DNA of 64,000 bases, from contig NZ_JAFEMD010000029.1 in the NCBI RefSeq assembly GCF_016892765.1, forward strand, positions 1 to 64,000, given 5' to 3'. This document shows positions 46,747 through 56,406 of this stretch, in pieces; the stretch's first letter is position 1, and each line of letters begins with the position of its first letter. The position numbers were made by a program, and so were the translations under genes. Source of the DNA: Microvirga arvi. Lineage in GTDB: Bacteria > Pseudomonadota > Alphaproteobacteria > Rhizobiales > Beijerinckiaceae. The notes beneath the pieces are model-generated. The model searched no databases and was not told the origin of the DNA. It saw only the letters and a list, made by a program, of their open reading frames with translations.

Positions 46747-47199
46747 TTAACCGAAGGGGTTGAAACTGGTCATGCCGCGGAAGATCTGGCCGAGGAAGCT
46801 CGACTCCTCGCCGCCGGCGGGTGTGGTGCGGCTGATGAAATCGAAGACCCTGCCATCCTGCAGGCCGTAGAGGGCAATGCGCTCGACGCGCAGGTTGTTG
46901 TCGAAATAGACCGCCGTCACTTGCTGGTCCACCACCTGCTCGCCCATGAACCGGAGAGTGCGACGGGACTTTTGGCTGATGTAGTACCAGTTCCGGTTAC
47001 CGACGGTGGAGACGGTGGAGGGAGTTCCGAGCGTCTGGAGAACCTGCTCGGCACTCATGCCCTTCCTGACCTGCGAAATAGCACGCTCATCCACGACGTA
47101 GCCACGTTGAAATTCCTCGCCTACCGTGCAGGCGGCCATGGACGAGGCGAGAAAGGTAACTGTAGCCAGGCGCACCAAAACAGGATGATATCGACGCAT
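46747..47199 (-). CDS. bamE: Outer membrane protein assembly factor BamE
   Basis: Small lipoprotein (SmpA/OmlA) of the BAM complex. The 150-residue precursor has a signal with lipobox ASSMAAC (Cys24), then the BamE fold with RKGMSAEQVLQTLGTPSTVS and NRNWYYISQKSRRTLRF. Divergent from the downstream chaperone gene, the pairing that is usual in Hyphomicrobiales. Confidence 0.92.
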   Translation of the reverse strand: MRRYHPVLVRLATVTFLASSMAACTVGEEFQRGYVVDERAISQVRKGMSAEQVLQTLGTPSTVSTVGNRNWYYISQKSRRTLRFMGEQVVDQQVTAVYFDNNLRVERIALYGLQDGRVFDFISRTTPAGGEESSFLGQIFRGMTSFNPFG

Positions 47200-47301
47200 C
47201 GTACGGTTCTTCCAGAAATGCGGCGCGGATAAGCTTGCGCCTATGGACGGTGATGGCGTAACCCGAGGCTACGATTTTGACAAGCTTGGAAGGGCAAGGC
47301 C

Positions 47302-47856
47302 GTGATCTTCAGTCTCTTCCGCAAGGACCCCCGGCGCATGACCATAGCCTCCCTCTACAAGAGGGTGGCGACGGCCTCGCGCGAGCCGGGGCTCTATGCG
47401 TCACTTGGCATCCCGGACACCCTCGAGGGGCGGTTCGAGGCCCTGTCACTTCACATGATCATGCTGCTCCGTGCGTTGCGCGAGCTGCCGCCGCCTGCCG
47501 ATGAGGTCGCCAAGGACCTGACCGACGCCTTTTTTCAGGACATGGACGCGTCCCTCAGGGAGATGGGGGTAGGCGACACCGTCGTTCCGAAGCGGATGAA
47601 AAAGATCGCCGAATCCTTCTATGGACGGGCGCATGCCTATGACGGGCCGCTCAATGAGGGCGATGAGGCGGGGTTCGCACTGGCGCTTGGCCGCAACGCC
47701 TATGGCAGCGAGGCACCCGCCACCCCCCTTGCGCGTTATGCACTTGCTGCCGATCGAGGGTTGAAGTCCGTCAAGCTCGATGCCCTTCTGGAGACAGGGC
47801 CGGCCTTTCCCAAGCCTGAAGAGTTCGCATTAAGGAGTGAACCTGATGACACCTGA
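47302..47856 (+). CDS. Ubiquinol-cytochrome c chaperone family protein
   Basis: A 184-residue helical protein of the CBP3/UQCC1 family (Ubiq_cyt_C_chap), linked to cytochrome bc1 maturation in mitochondria and found in alphaproteobacteria next to DUF177 genes. Typical stretches are LYKRVATASREPGLYASLGI, FEALSLHMIMLLRAL, TDAFFQDMDASLREMGVGD and MKKIAESFYGRAHAY. GTG start. The bacterial role is not proven. Overlaps the next gene by 11 bases. Confidence 0.88.
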   Translation: MIFSLFRKDPRRMTIASLYKRVATASREPGLYASLGIPDTLEGRFEALSLHMIMLLRALRELPPPADEVAKDLTDAFFQDMDASLREMGVGDTVVPKRMKKIAESFYGRAHAYDGPLNEGDEAGFALALGRNAYGSEAPATPLARYALAADRGLKSVKLDALLETGPAFPKPEEFALRSEPDDT

Positions 47857-48361
47857 AACCGTGGGCCCCTTGTCCCGGCTCGTCGACGTCATGAAGATCC
47901 CTCCACGGGGGCAGGATGTGCATGTTGAGGCCACGGCCGAGGAATGTGCCGCCCTTGCCAAGGATTTTGGACTTCCGGCAATTCAAGCGCTCGCGGGCGA
48001 CTACCACCTGAAGACCTCGGCCAAGGGCATTCACGTCACGGGAACGGTCAAGGCATCGATCACTCAGATCTGCGTCACGACCCTCGATCCCTTCGATTCC
48101 ATGATCGAGGAAGAGGTCGAGGTCGATTTCGCGGAGCCGTCGGGTATGCCGGCCGAGCCCCCCACCGACATCCATGAATACGAGCCGCCGGACGAGATCG
48201 TGAACGGCCAGATCGACTTGGGAGCCCTCACGTCAGAGTTTCTGGCGCTTGGGCTTGACCCTTACCCTCGCAAGCCGGGTGTCGACTTCAACTATCGGGA
48301 TCCTTCGGATGAAAAGGATTCACCCTTTGCGGCGCTGAACAAGCTGAAGGAAGGCGGATAA
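47846..48361 (+). CDS. DUF177 (YceD) family protein
   Basis: A 171-residue YceD/DUF177 protein, a family linked to 23S rRNA accumulation in other bacteria. The cysteine-containing strand SITQICVTTLDPFD and the acidic segment EEEVEVDFAEPSG with DEIVNGQIDLGALTSEFLAL are family marks. ATG at 47846 follows AAGGAG by 8 bases; a GTG at 47837 lies inside the spacer and is rejected. No rpmF separates it from plsX here. Confidence 0.88.
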   Translation: MTPETVGPLSRLVDVMKIPPRGQDVHVEATAEECAALAKDFGLPAIQALAGDYHLKTSAKGIHVTGTVKASITQICVTTLDPFDSMIEEEVEVDFAEPSGMPAEPPTDIHEYEPPDEIVNGQIDLGALTSEFLALGLDPYPRKPGVDFNYRDPSDEKDSPFAALNKLKEGG

Positions 48362-48502
48362 AGGAACTTCCGAGGTCCCTACGTCACCCCCGATCACACC
48401 CCATCGACGGCTTCTGAGCCCTTCAGAATTCAGTTGCGGAGCCTTCGCAAACCGCTATTTTCCGCCCCCTGTCGAATGACTGAAAAGAAAGAATAATCGT
48501 TC

Positions 48503-49537
48503 ATGCCGAAGCCGGTGCGTATATCGCTTGATGCGATGGGGGGCGATCATGGTCCGTCCGTCGTAGTCCCGGGCGCAGCTTTGGCCTTGGAGCGCCACCC
48601 TGACCTGCGCTTCCTGATGTTCGGCAATGAGACGATGGTAGCGCCTCTTCTGAATGCCCATCCCAAGCTGAAGGCAGCCACCGAGCTGCGTCACACGGAG
48701 ATGGCCATCGCCATGGACGAGAAGCCCAGCCAGGCCATCCGTGTGGGGCGGGGCAAATCCTCCATGTGGCGTGCCGTACAGGCGGTCCGCGACGGGGAGG
48801 CGGATGCGACGGTTTCGGCCGGCAACACCGGCGCCCTCATGGCCACAGCCAAGGTCTGCTTGAAGACCATGGCTCATATCGAGCGCCCGGCCATCGCCGC
48901 CATGTGGCCGACCATGCGCGGTGAGAGCATCGTGCTCGACGTCGGCGCAACGATCGGAGCCGATGCAGGGCATCTGGTCGACATGGCGATCATGGGGGCA
49001 GCCATGGCCCGGATCGTGTTCGACCTGGAACGCCCGACGGTCGGGCTCCTGAATGTCGGAACGGAAGAGATCAAGGGCATCGAGGCGGTCAAGGAAGCCA
49101 GCCGGATCCTCCGGGAATCGAACCTCCCGAACCTCGACTATCGCGGCTTTGTCGAGGGCGACGACATCGGCAAGGGCACCGTCGACGTGGTCGTGACCGA
49201 AGGGTTTACGGGCAACATCGCCCTGAAGACCGCCGAAGGCACCGCCAAGCAGATCGGCGAGTACCTCCGCTCCGCCATGAGCCGGACCCTGATGGCGAAG
49301 ATCGGCTACCTCTTCGCGAAACAGGCTTTTAACGCTCTCCGGGACAAGATGGACCCCCGCAAGGTCAACGGCGGCGTCTTCCTGGGCCTGGAGGGGGTTG
49401 TGGTGAAAAGCCACGGCGGCACCGACGATCTCGGCTTCGCCAGCGCCATCGATGTCGCCTATGACATGGCGCACTTTGAATTGATGAACACGATCCGGAG
49501 CATGCTGGAGCATGATCCGGTCGGGCAGACTGCTTAG
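48503..49537 (+). CDS. plsX: Phosphate acyltransferase PlsX
   Basis: Converts acyl-ACP to acyl phosphate for glycerolipid synthesis. The 344-residue protein has [20 protein letters not shown] at the start, [16 protein letters not shown] and [14 protein letters not shown]. Followed by fabH after 92 bases that contain the E-type repeat. Confidence 0.95.
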   Translation: MPKPVRISLDAMGGDHGPSVVVPGAALALERHPDLRFLMFGNETMVAPLLNAHPKLKAATELRHTEMAIAMDEKPSQAIRVGRGKSSMWRAVQAVRDGEADATVSAGNTGALMATAKVCLKTMAHIERPAIAAMWPTMRGESIVLDVGATIGADAGHLVDMAIMGAAMARIVFDLERPTVGLLNVGTEEIKGIEAVKEASRILRESNLPNLDYRGFVEGDDIGKGTVDVVVTEGFTGNIALKTAEGTAKQIGEYLRSAMSRTLMAKIGYLFAKQAFNALRDKMDPRKVNGGVFLGLEGVVVKSHGGTDDLGFASAIDVAYDMAHFELMNTIRSMLEHDPVGQTA

Positions 49538-49567
49538 AGCATGTACATGCTCTTAACTTTTTGGAAT

Positions 49568-49613
49568 AGCATGATCTTTTCGGGCTCCCGGTTCCCACTT
49601 GTCCGGATCATGT
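49568..49613. repeat. E-type small repeat before fabH
   Basis: AGCATGATCTTTTCGGGCTC ... CGGTTCCCACTT ... CGGATCATGT, the inverse form of the element at 62410. Just before it, AGAGCATGTACATGCTCT (49536-49553) is an 18-base palindrome that overlaps the plsX stop. This type of AGCATGAT...GAAAAGTGGGAACCGG repeat is common in Hyphomicrobiales genomes. Confidence 0.7.
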
Positions 49614-49629
49614 TGTAGGAAGGCGCATC

Positions 49630-50607
49630 TTGAAACGCACCCGTTCCATCGTACGCGGCGTCGGCTCCTATCTGCCGAGGCGCAAGCTGACGAACCAGGA
49701 TCTTGAGAAGCTCGTGGATACCTCGCACGACTGGATCGTGCAGCGAACCGGCATTGAACAGCGGCACATCGCCGAGGATGACGAAACCACCTCGGTTCTC
49801 GGCATCAAGGCGGCGGAGGCGGCTTTGGCGGATGCCGGGCTGACGGCCAATGACATCGATCTCGTCATCTGTGCGACCTCGACGCCTGACTATACGTTCC
49901 CGTCGACGGCGACCATGATCCAGACCGGCCTCGGCATGACTCATGGAGCCGCCTTCGATCTGCAGGCGGTCTGCACGGGGTTCGTCTATGCCGTGGCGAC
50001 TGCCGACAAGTTCCTCCAGTCCGGTTCGCACAGGCGCGCGCTTGTGGTGGGAGCCGAGACTTTCTCCCGGATTCTCGACTGGAACGACCGCACCACCTGC
50101 GTGCTCTTTGGAGATGGCGCAGGCGCCATCGTGCTCGAGGCCCAGGAGGGGGAGGGCACCTCCGCCGATCGCGGGGTTCTGACGTCCCACCTCAGATCCG
50201 ACGGGCGCTACCGGGACAAGCTCTATGTCGATGGCGGCCCAGGTTCCACGAAGACCACCGGCGTCTTGAAGATGGAAGGTCGCGAGGTCTTCAAGTTCGC
50301 CGTCGGCATGGTGGCCGACGTGGTGCAGGATGCCTTCAAGGCCACCGGCACGAGCGCCGAGGAGCTGAAATGGTTCGTTCCGCACCAGGCGAACAGGCGT
50401 ATCATCACGGCGAGCGCCGAAAAGCTGGGCATCGCGCAAGAGAAGGTCGTCATCACCGTCAACAAGCACGGCAACACCTCGGCCGCATCGATCCCGCTCG
50501 CTTTGGATACGGCCCGCAAGGATGGCCGGATCAAGGATGGCGACCTTGTCATGATCGAGGCCATCGGCGGCGGCTTTACCTGGGGAAGTGCCTTGATCCG
50601 CTGGTAG
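49630..50607 (+). CDS. fabH: Beta-ketoacyl-ACP synthase III
   Basis: Starts fatty acid synthesis by condensing acetyl-CoA with malonyl-ACP. The catalytic triad is Cys115 (AVCTGFVYA), His250 ([11 protein letters not shown]) and Asn280 ([10 protein letters not shown]). TTG start at 49630 has GGAAGG 6 bases upstream and gives the usual N-terminus [12 protein letters not shown]. 325 residues. ihfA follows after 125 bases. Confidence 0.95.
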   Translation: MKRTRSIVRGVGSYLPRRKLTNQDLEKLVDTSHDWIVQRTGIEQRHIAEDDETTSVLGIKAAEAALADAGLTANDIDLVICATSTPDYTFPSTATMIQTGLGMTHGAAFDLQAVCTGFVYAVATADKFLQSGSHRRALVVGAETFSRILDWNDRTTCVLFGDGAGAIVLEAQEGEGTSADRGVLTSHLRSDGRYRDKLYVDGGPGSTKTTGVLKMEGREVFKFAVGMVADVVQDAFKATGTSAEELKWFVPHQANRRIITASAEKLGIAQEKVVITVNKHGNTSAASIPLALDTARKDGRIKDGDLVMIEAIGGGFTWGSALIRW

Positions 50608-50732
50608 GTTCAAGGCAATTGAACTCTGGTGGTACCCGGCAGTTGCACCTTGGCAGTTGACCGTAGGGAGCCATCTGCATAGCGTCGTCAGGGACGATAA
50701 GACCAACGAATTCAAGTGCGCTGGGGAGTTCA

Positions 50733-51044
50733 ATGGCTGGCAAGACGATAACAAGAGCGGATCTGAGCGAGGCGGTTTACCAGAAAGTTGGCCTCTCCCG
50801 AACCGAATCGGCTGAACTCGTGGAGCGGGTCCTTGCGGAGATCTGCGACAGCCTTGCCGCCGGAGAAACCGTCAAACTCTCGTCCTTCGGCTCCTTCATC
50901 GTACGCAGCAAGGGCGAGCGCGTCGGCCGCAACCCCAAAACCGGGGTCGAGGTGCCGATCGATCCGCGCAGGGTCATGGTGTTCAAGCCTTCAAATGTCT
51001 TGAAGGCTCATATCAACGGTGAGACCTTCGAAGGCGAGGATTGA
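50733..51044 (+). CDS. ihfA: Integration host factor subunit alpha
   Basis: DNA-bending HU/IHF-family protein of 103 residues. [19 protein letters not shown] and the DNA-contacting arm [20 protein letters not shown] are standard for IHF alpha. In E. coli it lies after pheT; in alphaproteobacteria the fabH-ihfA-merR order seen here is usual. Overlaps none; the regulator follows. Confidence 0.95.
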   Translation: MAGKTITRADLSEAVYQKVGLSRTESAELVERVLAEICDSLAAGETVKLSSFGSFIVRSKGERVGRNPKTGVEVPIDPRRVMVFKPSNVLKAHINGETFEGED

Positions 51045-51051
51045 TCCCGAC

Positions 51052-51570
51052 ATGGCGAGCGGCGTCATGGACAAGAGCCCCGACGCATTCCGCACGATCA
51101 GCGAGGTCGCGGACGATCTCGATGTGCCCCAGCATGTGCTGCGCTTCTGGGAAACGCGCTTCAACCATATCAAACCCCTCAAGCGTGGGGGCGGACGCCG
51201 CTACTATCGTCCTGACGACATCGATCTTCTCAAGGGCATTCGCCATCTCCTCTACGGAGAGGGCTATACGATCAAAGGCGTCCAGCGGATCCTGAAAGGG
51301 GAGGGAGTCCGGTTCGTCCAAGCGGTTGGCCGCGGTGAGCAGACTCTCGCCACGCTCCATCCCGAACGGGATGACGACCACCTTGAAGAGGACGCCGCGG
51401 CTCCCGAGGTTTCATCGCTCGAAGGAGATGATCTTCCGGTTGGCCCGATCCGGCAGGAACTGTCTCGGGAGGCCGTTCGTGGTCTGAAGGCTGCTCTCGA
51501 GGAACTCTATGAATGCGACCGGGTGCTTGTCTCGTTAAGAAGCGCCGGCGAAGCTTCAGGAGTCGAATGA
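51052..51570 (+). CDS. MerR family transcriptional regulator
   Basis: A 172-residue MerR-type regulator with helix-turn-helix [21 protein letters not shown] and winged part [23 protein letters not shown]. No cysteine metal-binding loop is present, and the C-terminus is acidic then helical ([20 protein letters not shown]). Start is uncertain: ATG 51052, or ATG 51067 giving MDKSPDAF as in many relatives. Linked to ihfA in Hyphomicrobiales; target unknown. Confidence 0.88.
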   Translation: MASGVMDKSPDAFRTISEVADDLDVPQHVLRFWETRFNHIKPLKRGGGRRYYRPDDIDLLKGIRHLLYGEGYTIKGVQRILKGEGVRFVQAVGRGEQTLATLHPERDDDHLEEDAAAPEVSSLEGDDLPVGPIRQELSREAVRGLKAALEELYECDRVLVSLRSAGEASGVE

Positions 51571-51723
51571 CCACTGCCCTGACAGCCCTGCACTCCGGTT
51601 CTATACAGATTTTATCTCGATCAGGCAGGTTTCGGGAAGGCGTTCGAAAATGAACGCTTTGCACCCTTGACAGGGGGCTGGGGGGCTCTTAAACCGCAGC
51701 CACACCGCTTCGGCGGTCAATGC

Positions 51724-51800
51724 GCGGGCGTAGCTCAGTCGGTTAGAGTGCCGGCCTGTCACGCCGGAGGTCGCGGGTTCGAGCCCCGTCGCCCGCGCCA
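51724..51800 (+). tRNA. tRNA-Asp(GTC)
   Basis: Complete cloverleaf: acceptor stem GCGGGCG/CGCCCGC, D-arm GCTCAGTCGGTTAGAGT, anticodon stem CCGGC/GCCGG with loop CTGTCAC giving anticodon GTC, T-arm GGTTCGAGCC, and encoded CCA (51798-51800). Lies between merR and the iron permease remnant. Confidence 0.97.
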
Positions 51801-51927
51801 CTTTCCCCAAAAACCGATTTGATAATGCGCCAAGTGCCAGCATCTGGCGCGAGGCCGGTTGGCGGCTGTACCGCTGACTGAAGGCAGCACTTTTATCCTC
51901 AAAGTACATTTGTATCCTAATTTTGGA

Positions 51928-52281
51928 ATGATTTGGGGAAGCTGGACGTTATCAGGGGGAAAATACGAGGTCTGCCCTTTCGGCTTCTCGGATACCTGGC
52001 AGCTGATCGTGAACACCGGGACAACCATCATCACCTTTCTGATGGTGTTCCCGATCCAGAACACCCAGAATCGGGACGGTGCCGAGATCCAAGCCAAGCT
52101 TGACGAGCTGATCCGGGTCAGCACCGCCCAGAATGTGTTCATCGGCATCGAGCATCTGACTCAGGAGGAACTCGACGAGATTCGGGCCAAGTGCGAAGCC
52201 AAGGCGGAGACGGCCGCAAGCCGGGCCGAGGCTGCCGCTAACCGCAAAGCAGCCAAAGCAGCGGAAGAGGCCATATCCTAG
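51928..52281 (+). pseudogene. Fragment of low-affinity iron permease family protein
   Basis: From ATG 51928 about 117 residues match the C-terminal part of low-affinity iron permease family proteins: GFSDTWQLIVNTGTTIITFL, QNTQNRD, then KLDELIR ... IEHLTQEELDEIRAKCE and a coiled Ala/Lys-rich tail (SRAEAAANRKAAKAAEEA). The N-terminal segment that normally contains the first membrane helix is missing and replaced by unrelated residues. Only one hydrophobic helix remains. It begins 127 bases after tRNA-Asp and stops before nuoA. Probably a truncated remnant of an insertion; a functional short form cannot be excluded. Confidence 0.65.
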
Positions 52282-52454
52282 TTTGGAATGGTTCTTTTTG
52301 CGGCAGTGCAAACACTTGTCATGGAAGGGGAACTCGGCTAAGGCTCCGGCGCAATCATCGCGATGTCGCAGGGGGGTGTTTTAGGCCTTTCTGAGGCTTA
52401 AATGCGTTGCAGATCGCCGGCCCCGGGCCGGATGCTTGTCCTTCTAGGTGTCGT

Positions 52455-52820
52455 ATGACGAATCTCCTCGCCGACTACCTGCCTCTCGTAATCTTCATCG
52501 GCGTCTCGCTCCTGATCGGGGTGGCACTGCTCGTGGCACCGTTCATCGTCGCCTACAGCCGTCCGGACCAGGAAAAGCTGTCGGCCTACGAGTGCGGCTT
52601 CAACGCCTTCGACGACGCCCGCATGAAGTTCGACGTGCGGTTCTACCTCGTGGCCATTCTTTTCATTATTTTCGACCTCGAGGTGGCGTTCTTGTTCCCT
52701 TGGGCCATTACGTTCGGGAATCTCGGCTGGTTCGGCTTCATCTCCATGATGATCTTCCTTGGGGTCCTGACGGTCGGCTTCATCTACGAGTGGAAGAAGG
52801 GAGCCCTCGAATGGGATTGA
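52455..52820 (+). CDS. nuoA: NADH-quinone oxidoreductase subunit A
   Basis: Small membrane subunit of complex I, 121 residues, three helices. The conserved segment [21 protein letters not shown] and [11 protein letters not shown] are in place. ATG at 52455 is chosen; an earlier ATG at 52407 gives an unrelated leader. First gene of the nuo operon; its 3' end overlaps nuoB by 10 bases. Confidence 0.95.
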   Translation: MTNLLADYLPLVIFIGVSLLIGVALLVAPFIVAYSRPDQEKLSAYECGFNAFDDARMKFDVRFYLVAILFIIFDLEVAFLFPWAITFGNLGWFGFISMMIFLGVLTVGFIYEWKKGALEWD

Positions 52821-53395
52821 TCTCCGATAACCAGTCGACCCTGGTCGCTCCTGCCCCGCGCGGCCTTATCGACCCGAACACCGGCAAGCCGGTTGGATCG
52901 ACGGATCCTTATTTCGTCTCCATCAACGAGGAACTGTCCGACAAGGGCTTCCTCGTCACCTCGACCGAGGATCTCATCACATGGGCCCGCACCGGCTCGC
53001 TCATGTGGATGACCTTCGGCCTGGCCTGCTGCGCCGTCGAGATGATGCAGATGTCCATGCCGCGCTACGACGCGGAGCGGTTCGGCTTCGCACCTCGAGC
53101 CTCACCGCGCCAGTCGGATGTCATGATCGTGGCCGGCACGCTCACCAACAAGATGGCTCCTGCGCTCCGCAAGGTCTATGACCAGATGCCGGAACCCCGC
53201 TACGTCATCTCCATGGGCTCGTGCGCCAATGGCGGCGGCTATTATCACTTCTCCTACTCCGTGGTTCGTGGCTGCGACCGCATCGTGCCGGTCGACATCT
53301 ATGTGCCGGGCTGCCCTCCGACGGCTGAGGCGCTCCTCTATGGTGTGCTCCTTCTCCAGAAGAAGATCCGCCGCACCGGTACCATCGAGCGCTGA
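52811..53395 (+). CDS. nuoB: NADH-quinone oxidoreductase subunit B
   Basis: Carries the terminal [4Fe-4S] cluster N2. The 194-residue protein has cysteines 73 and 74 ([10 protein letters not shown]), 138 ([10 protein letters not shown]) and 168 ([10 protein letters not shown]) as ligands. The N-terminus adds about 30 residues ([18 protein letters not shown]), common in alphaproteobacteria. Starts inside the end of nuoA. Confidence 0.97.
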   Translation: MGLISDNQSTLVAPAPRGLIDPNTGKPVGSTDPYFVSINEELSDKGFLVTSTEDLITWARTGSLMWMTFGLACCAVEMMQMSMPRYDAERFGFAPRASPRQSDVMIVAGTLTNKMAPALRKVYDQMPEPRYVISMGSCANGGGYYHFSYSVVRGCDRIVPVDIYVPGCPPTAEALLYGVLLLQKKIRRTGTIER

Positions 53396-53409
53396 GCAAA
53401 GGTCATTGC

Positions 53410-54012
53410 ATGAGTGCTGAGCTCCAAGCCCTGAGCGATCATATCGCTTCGTCCCTTGGCGAGGTGATCGAGGACCGCGCCATTGCCTTCGACGAGCTGA
53501 CGATCGTCGCCCGCCGCGAGGACATCGTGCGGGTGGTGACCTTCCTGCGGGACGATCCGCAGTGCCGGTTCGTCTGCTTCATCGATATCTGCGGCGCGGA
53601 TTATCCGGCCCGCGAGCGTCGGTTCGACGTGGTCTATCATTTCCTGGCGCCGCACCATAACCGCCGCATTCGCGTTAAGGTGCAGACCGACGAGGTGACC
53701 CCGGTTCCTTCGCTGGTCAGCCTCTTCCCGGCTGCGAACTGGTATGAGCGCGAGGCTTATGATCTCTACGGCATCCTGTTCTCGGGCCATCCGGATCTGC
53801 GCCGGATTCTCACCGATTACGGGTTCGAAGGGCATCCACTGCGCAAGGATTTCCCGATGACCGGCTATGTCGAGGTCCGCTACGACGACGGCCAGGGCCG
53901 CGTGGTCTATGAGCCGGTGAAACTCAGCCAGGAATTCCGCAACTTCGACTTCCTCTCTCCCTGGGAAGGCACCGATTACGTGCTGCCGGGCGATGAGAAG
54001 GCTAAGGCTTAA
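53410..54012 (+). CDS. nuoC: NADH-quinone oxidoreductase subunit C
   Basis: Peripheral 30-kDa type subunit, 200 residues, no cofactor. Family marks are [20 protein letters not shown] and [20 protein letters not shown], where the C-terminal part contacts NuoD and NuoB. Separate from nuoD, not fused as in E. coli NuoCD. Confidence 0.96.
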   Translation: MSAELQALSDHIASSLGEVIEDRAIAFDELTIVARREDIVRVVTFLRDDPQCRFVCFIDICGADYPARERRFDVVYHFLAPHHNRRIRVKVQTDEVTPVPSLVSLFPAANWYEREAYDLYGILFSGHPDLRRILTDYGFEGHPLRKDFPMTGYVEVRYDDGQGRVVYEPVKLSQEFRNFDFLSPWEGTDYVLPGDEKAKA

Positions 54013-54032
54013 AGGAGCGGAAAGGGCAACCC

Positions 54033-55223
54033 ATGGGCGAGCATAATATCCGCAACTTCACGATCAACTTCGGGCCGCAGCACCCGGCGGCGCACGGCGT
54101 GCTGCGTCTGGTGCTTGAGCTGGACGGCGAGGTGGTCGAGCGCGTCGATCCGCATATCGGCCTGCTCCATCGCGGCACGGAGAAGCTGATCGAGTACAAG
54201 ACCTACGTCCAGGCCAACCCCTATTTCGACCGGCTCGACTACGTCGCGCCGATGAATCAGGAACACGCCTACTGCCTTGCCATCGAGAAGCTCCTCGGCA
54301 TCCAGGTGCCCCGGCGCGCTCAGCTGATCCGCGTGCTCTTTTCTGAGATTGGGCGCCTACTCTCCCACCTCCTCAACGTGACCACGCAGGCCATGGACGT
54401 CGGCGCACTCACGCCGCCCCTCTGGGGATTCGAGGAGCGTGAGAAGCTGATGATCTTCTATGAGCGCGTCTCTGGCTCCCGGATGCATGCCAACTACTTC
54501 CGTCCCGGCGGCGTCAACATGGACATTCAGCCGGAGCTGATCGACGACATCGAAGCGTTCTGTGACCCGTTCCTGCAGGTGCTCGACGACCTCGACACTC
54601 TCGTGATCGGCAACCGCATCTTCAAGCAGCGCAACGTCGATATCGGCACCATCACCCTGGACGACTGCTTCCGCTGGGGCTTCTCGGGTCCGATCGTCCG
54701 CAGCTGCGGCGTCGCCTGGGACCTGCGCAAGTCGCAGCCCTACGAGTGCTACGAGGAGATGGAATTCGACATCCCCGTAGGAAAGAACGGCGACAACTAC
54801 GACCGCCAGGTCATTCGCATGGAGGAGATGCGCCAGAGCGTCCGGATCATGCGCCAGTGCATCGACAAGCTGCGGGCACCGGACGGACAGGGACCTGTGA
54901 CGACCCTCGACGGCAAGGTGGCTCCGCCATCTCGCAAGGACATGAAGCGTTCCATGGAAGCGCTGATCCACCATTTCAAGCTCTACACGGAAGGCTTCCA
55001 CGTCCCCGCGGGCGAGGTCTATGCCGCCGTGGAGGCTCCGAAGGGCGAGTTCGGCGTCTATCTCGTGTCGGACGGTACCAACAAGGCCTATCGCTGCAGG
55101 ATCCGGGCTCCGGGCTTCGCCCATCTTCAGGGTATGGATTTCATGTGCCGCGGCCACATGCTGGCCGACGTGGCAGGCGTTCTGGGATCGATCGATATCG
55201 TGTTCGGTGAGGTCGACCGCTAA
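54033..55223 (+). CDS. nuoD: NADH-quinone oxidoreductase subunit D
   Basis: 49-kDa type subunit, 396 residues, forming the quinone site with Nuo[21 protein letters not shown] at the N-terminus is the quinone-loop signature; [30 protein letters not shown] and [16 protein letters not shown] follow. Separated from nuoE by 113 bases with a palindrome. Confidence 0.97.
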   Translation: MGEHNIRNFTINFGPQHPAAHGVLRLVLELDGEVVERVDPHIGLLHRGTEKLIEYKTYVQANPYFDRLDYVAPMNQEHAYCLAIEKLLGIQVPRRAQLIRVLFSEIGRLLSHLLNVTTQAMDVGALTPPLWGFEEREKLMIFYERVSGSRMHANYFRPGGVNMDIQPELIDDIEAFCDPFLQVLDDLDTLVIGNRIFKQRNVDIGTITLDDCFRWGFSGPIVRSCGVAWDLRKSQPYECYEEMEFDIPVGKNGDNYDRQVIRMEEMRQSVRIMRQCIDKLRAPDGQGPVTTLDGKVAPPSRKDMKRSMEALIHHFKLYTEGFHVPAGEVYAAVEAPKGEFGVYLVSDGTNKAYRCRIRAPGFAHLQGMDFMCRGHMLADVAGVLGSIDIVFGEVDR

Positions 55224-55287
55224 GGAATACCTGCTCCGGTTCGGGAGCAGGAAGCCACGCTCTTTGAAGCGTGCTGAAATGGTTCAA

Positions 55288-55320
55288 GTCGTATGGCCGG
55301 GCGAACGCCCGGCCATGACG
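55288..55320. repeat. A-type half hairpin between nuoD and nuoE
   Basis: TATGGCCGGG-CGAAC-GCCCGGCCAT, ending in GACG, is a single half of the A unit. It may affect RNA stability or stoichiometry inside the operon; this is inference. Confidence 0.7.
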
Positions 55321-55336
55321 ATGAGGAGAAGAGTGT

Positions 55337-56392
55337 ATGGCCGTTCGTAAGCTCGCGCCTGAAGACATGCAGCCCGAGAGTTTCGTTCTCTCCCCAGAGA
55401 CCGAGGCTTTTGCGGACAAGGAAATCGCCAAGTATCCGCCGGGCCGCCAAGCCTCGGCGGTGATCGCTCTCCTGGGCAAGGCTCAGGAGCAGGCGGGCGG
55501 CTGGTTGCCGCGCAAGGCCATCGAGGCCGTGGCGGCCAAGCTCGACATGGCGGTCATCCGCGTGATGGAGGTGGCGACCTTCTACACAATGTTCAACCTC
55601 GAGCCGGTTGGAAAATATTTCATCCAGTTCTGCGGCACGACGCCCTGCGTTCTGCGCGGGGCCGGGGACATCAGAAAAGTCCTGGAACGCCGCATCGGCG
55701 ATCAGAACCACGTCACCACTGACGGCACTTTCTCTTGGCTCGAGGTCGAGTGCCTGGGCGCCTGTTCCAACGCGCCCATGGTGCAGATCAACGACGACTA
55801 TTACGAGGATCTGACCACCGAGAACTTCGAGAAGCTTCTCGATGATCTCGCCTCTGGTCGGCCGGTGAAGAAGGGATCCCAGATCGGCCGCAACCGCTCC
55901 GAGCCTTTCGAGGCCGTCAACACCCTGCAGGACCCGGTGCTCTACGACGGCTCGCTCGTTGGCGCCTGGCGCAAGCGCTTCGATGAGCAGGCGAAGGCCG
56001 CCGAGACTGGCGAGGCTGCGGCTGCCACGGCCAGCGTTCCGCAGGACGCCAAGGCTGCTAAACCTGCCGCCGGCCGTGCTATCGAGAGCGATGCCGCCGA
56101 CACGCCGGCCAAGCGCGCCAAGGAAGGCGAAAAGCCGATCAATCCGACTGATCGGAAGGAAGCTGCCGATCCATCGAAGGCGACCAAAGTTGAGCCTAAG
56201 GAAAAGGGTACGCAGCCCGCTCCCCAGAGCGGCAAATCCTACGTGGCATCGCCCACGAAGGGTGGCGAGGCCGTGCCCAATAGCCCGACGACTCCGGTCG
56301 CCGGTACGCCGCCGGCCCAAGCCGAGACACGCCGCGACGGCAGCGAGAGCAAGCCGGACGTGGTCGTGACCAAAGACAACAAGACGTCCTGA
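55337..56392 (+). CDS. nuoE: NADH-quinone oxidoreductase subunit E with long C-terminal extension
   Basis: 24-kDa subunit binding a [2Fe-2S] cluster with Cys99, Cys104, Cys139 and Cys143 (FCGTTPCVLRG and ECLGACSNAPM). The conserved part ends near residue 190-200; a low-complexity tail rich in Ala, Lys, Glu, Pro and Ser runs to residue 351, against about 170-220 residues for most NuoE proteins. The tail's role is unknown. Frame is intact to the nuoF start 14 bases on. Confidence 0.93.
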   Translation: MAVRKLAPEDMQPESFVLSPETEAFADKEIAKYPPGRQASAVIALLGKAQEQAGGWLPRKAIEAVAAKLDMAVIRVMEVATFYTMFNLEPVGKYFIQFCGTTPCVLRGAGDIRKVLERRIGDQNHVTTDGTFSWLEVECLGACSNAPMVQINDDYYEDLTTENFEKLLDDLASGRPVKKGSQIGRNRSEPFEAVNTLQDPVLYDGSLVGAWRKRFDEQAKAAETGEAAAATASVPQDAKAAKPAAGRAIESDAADTPAKRAKEGEKPINPTDRKEAADPSKATKVEPKEKGTQPAPQSGKSYVASPTKGGEAVPNSPTTPVAGTPPAQAETRRDGSESKPDVVVTKDNKTS

Positions 56393-56406
56393 TGGAGTGA
56401 TCGGGA

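Noticed and set aside
51601-51909. 102-residue open frame on the minus strand across tRNA-Asp, reading ATGLEPATSGVTGRHSN
   Set aside because: This is the antisense translation of the tRNA gene, a well-known false protein in databases.
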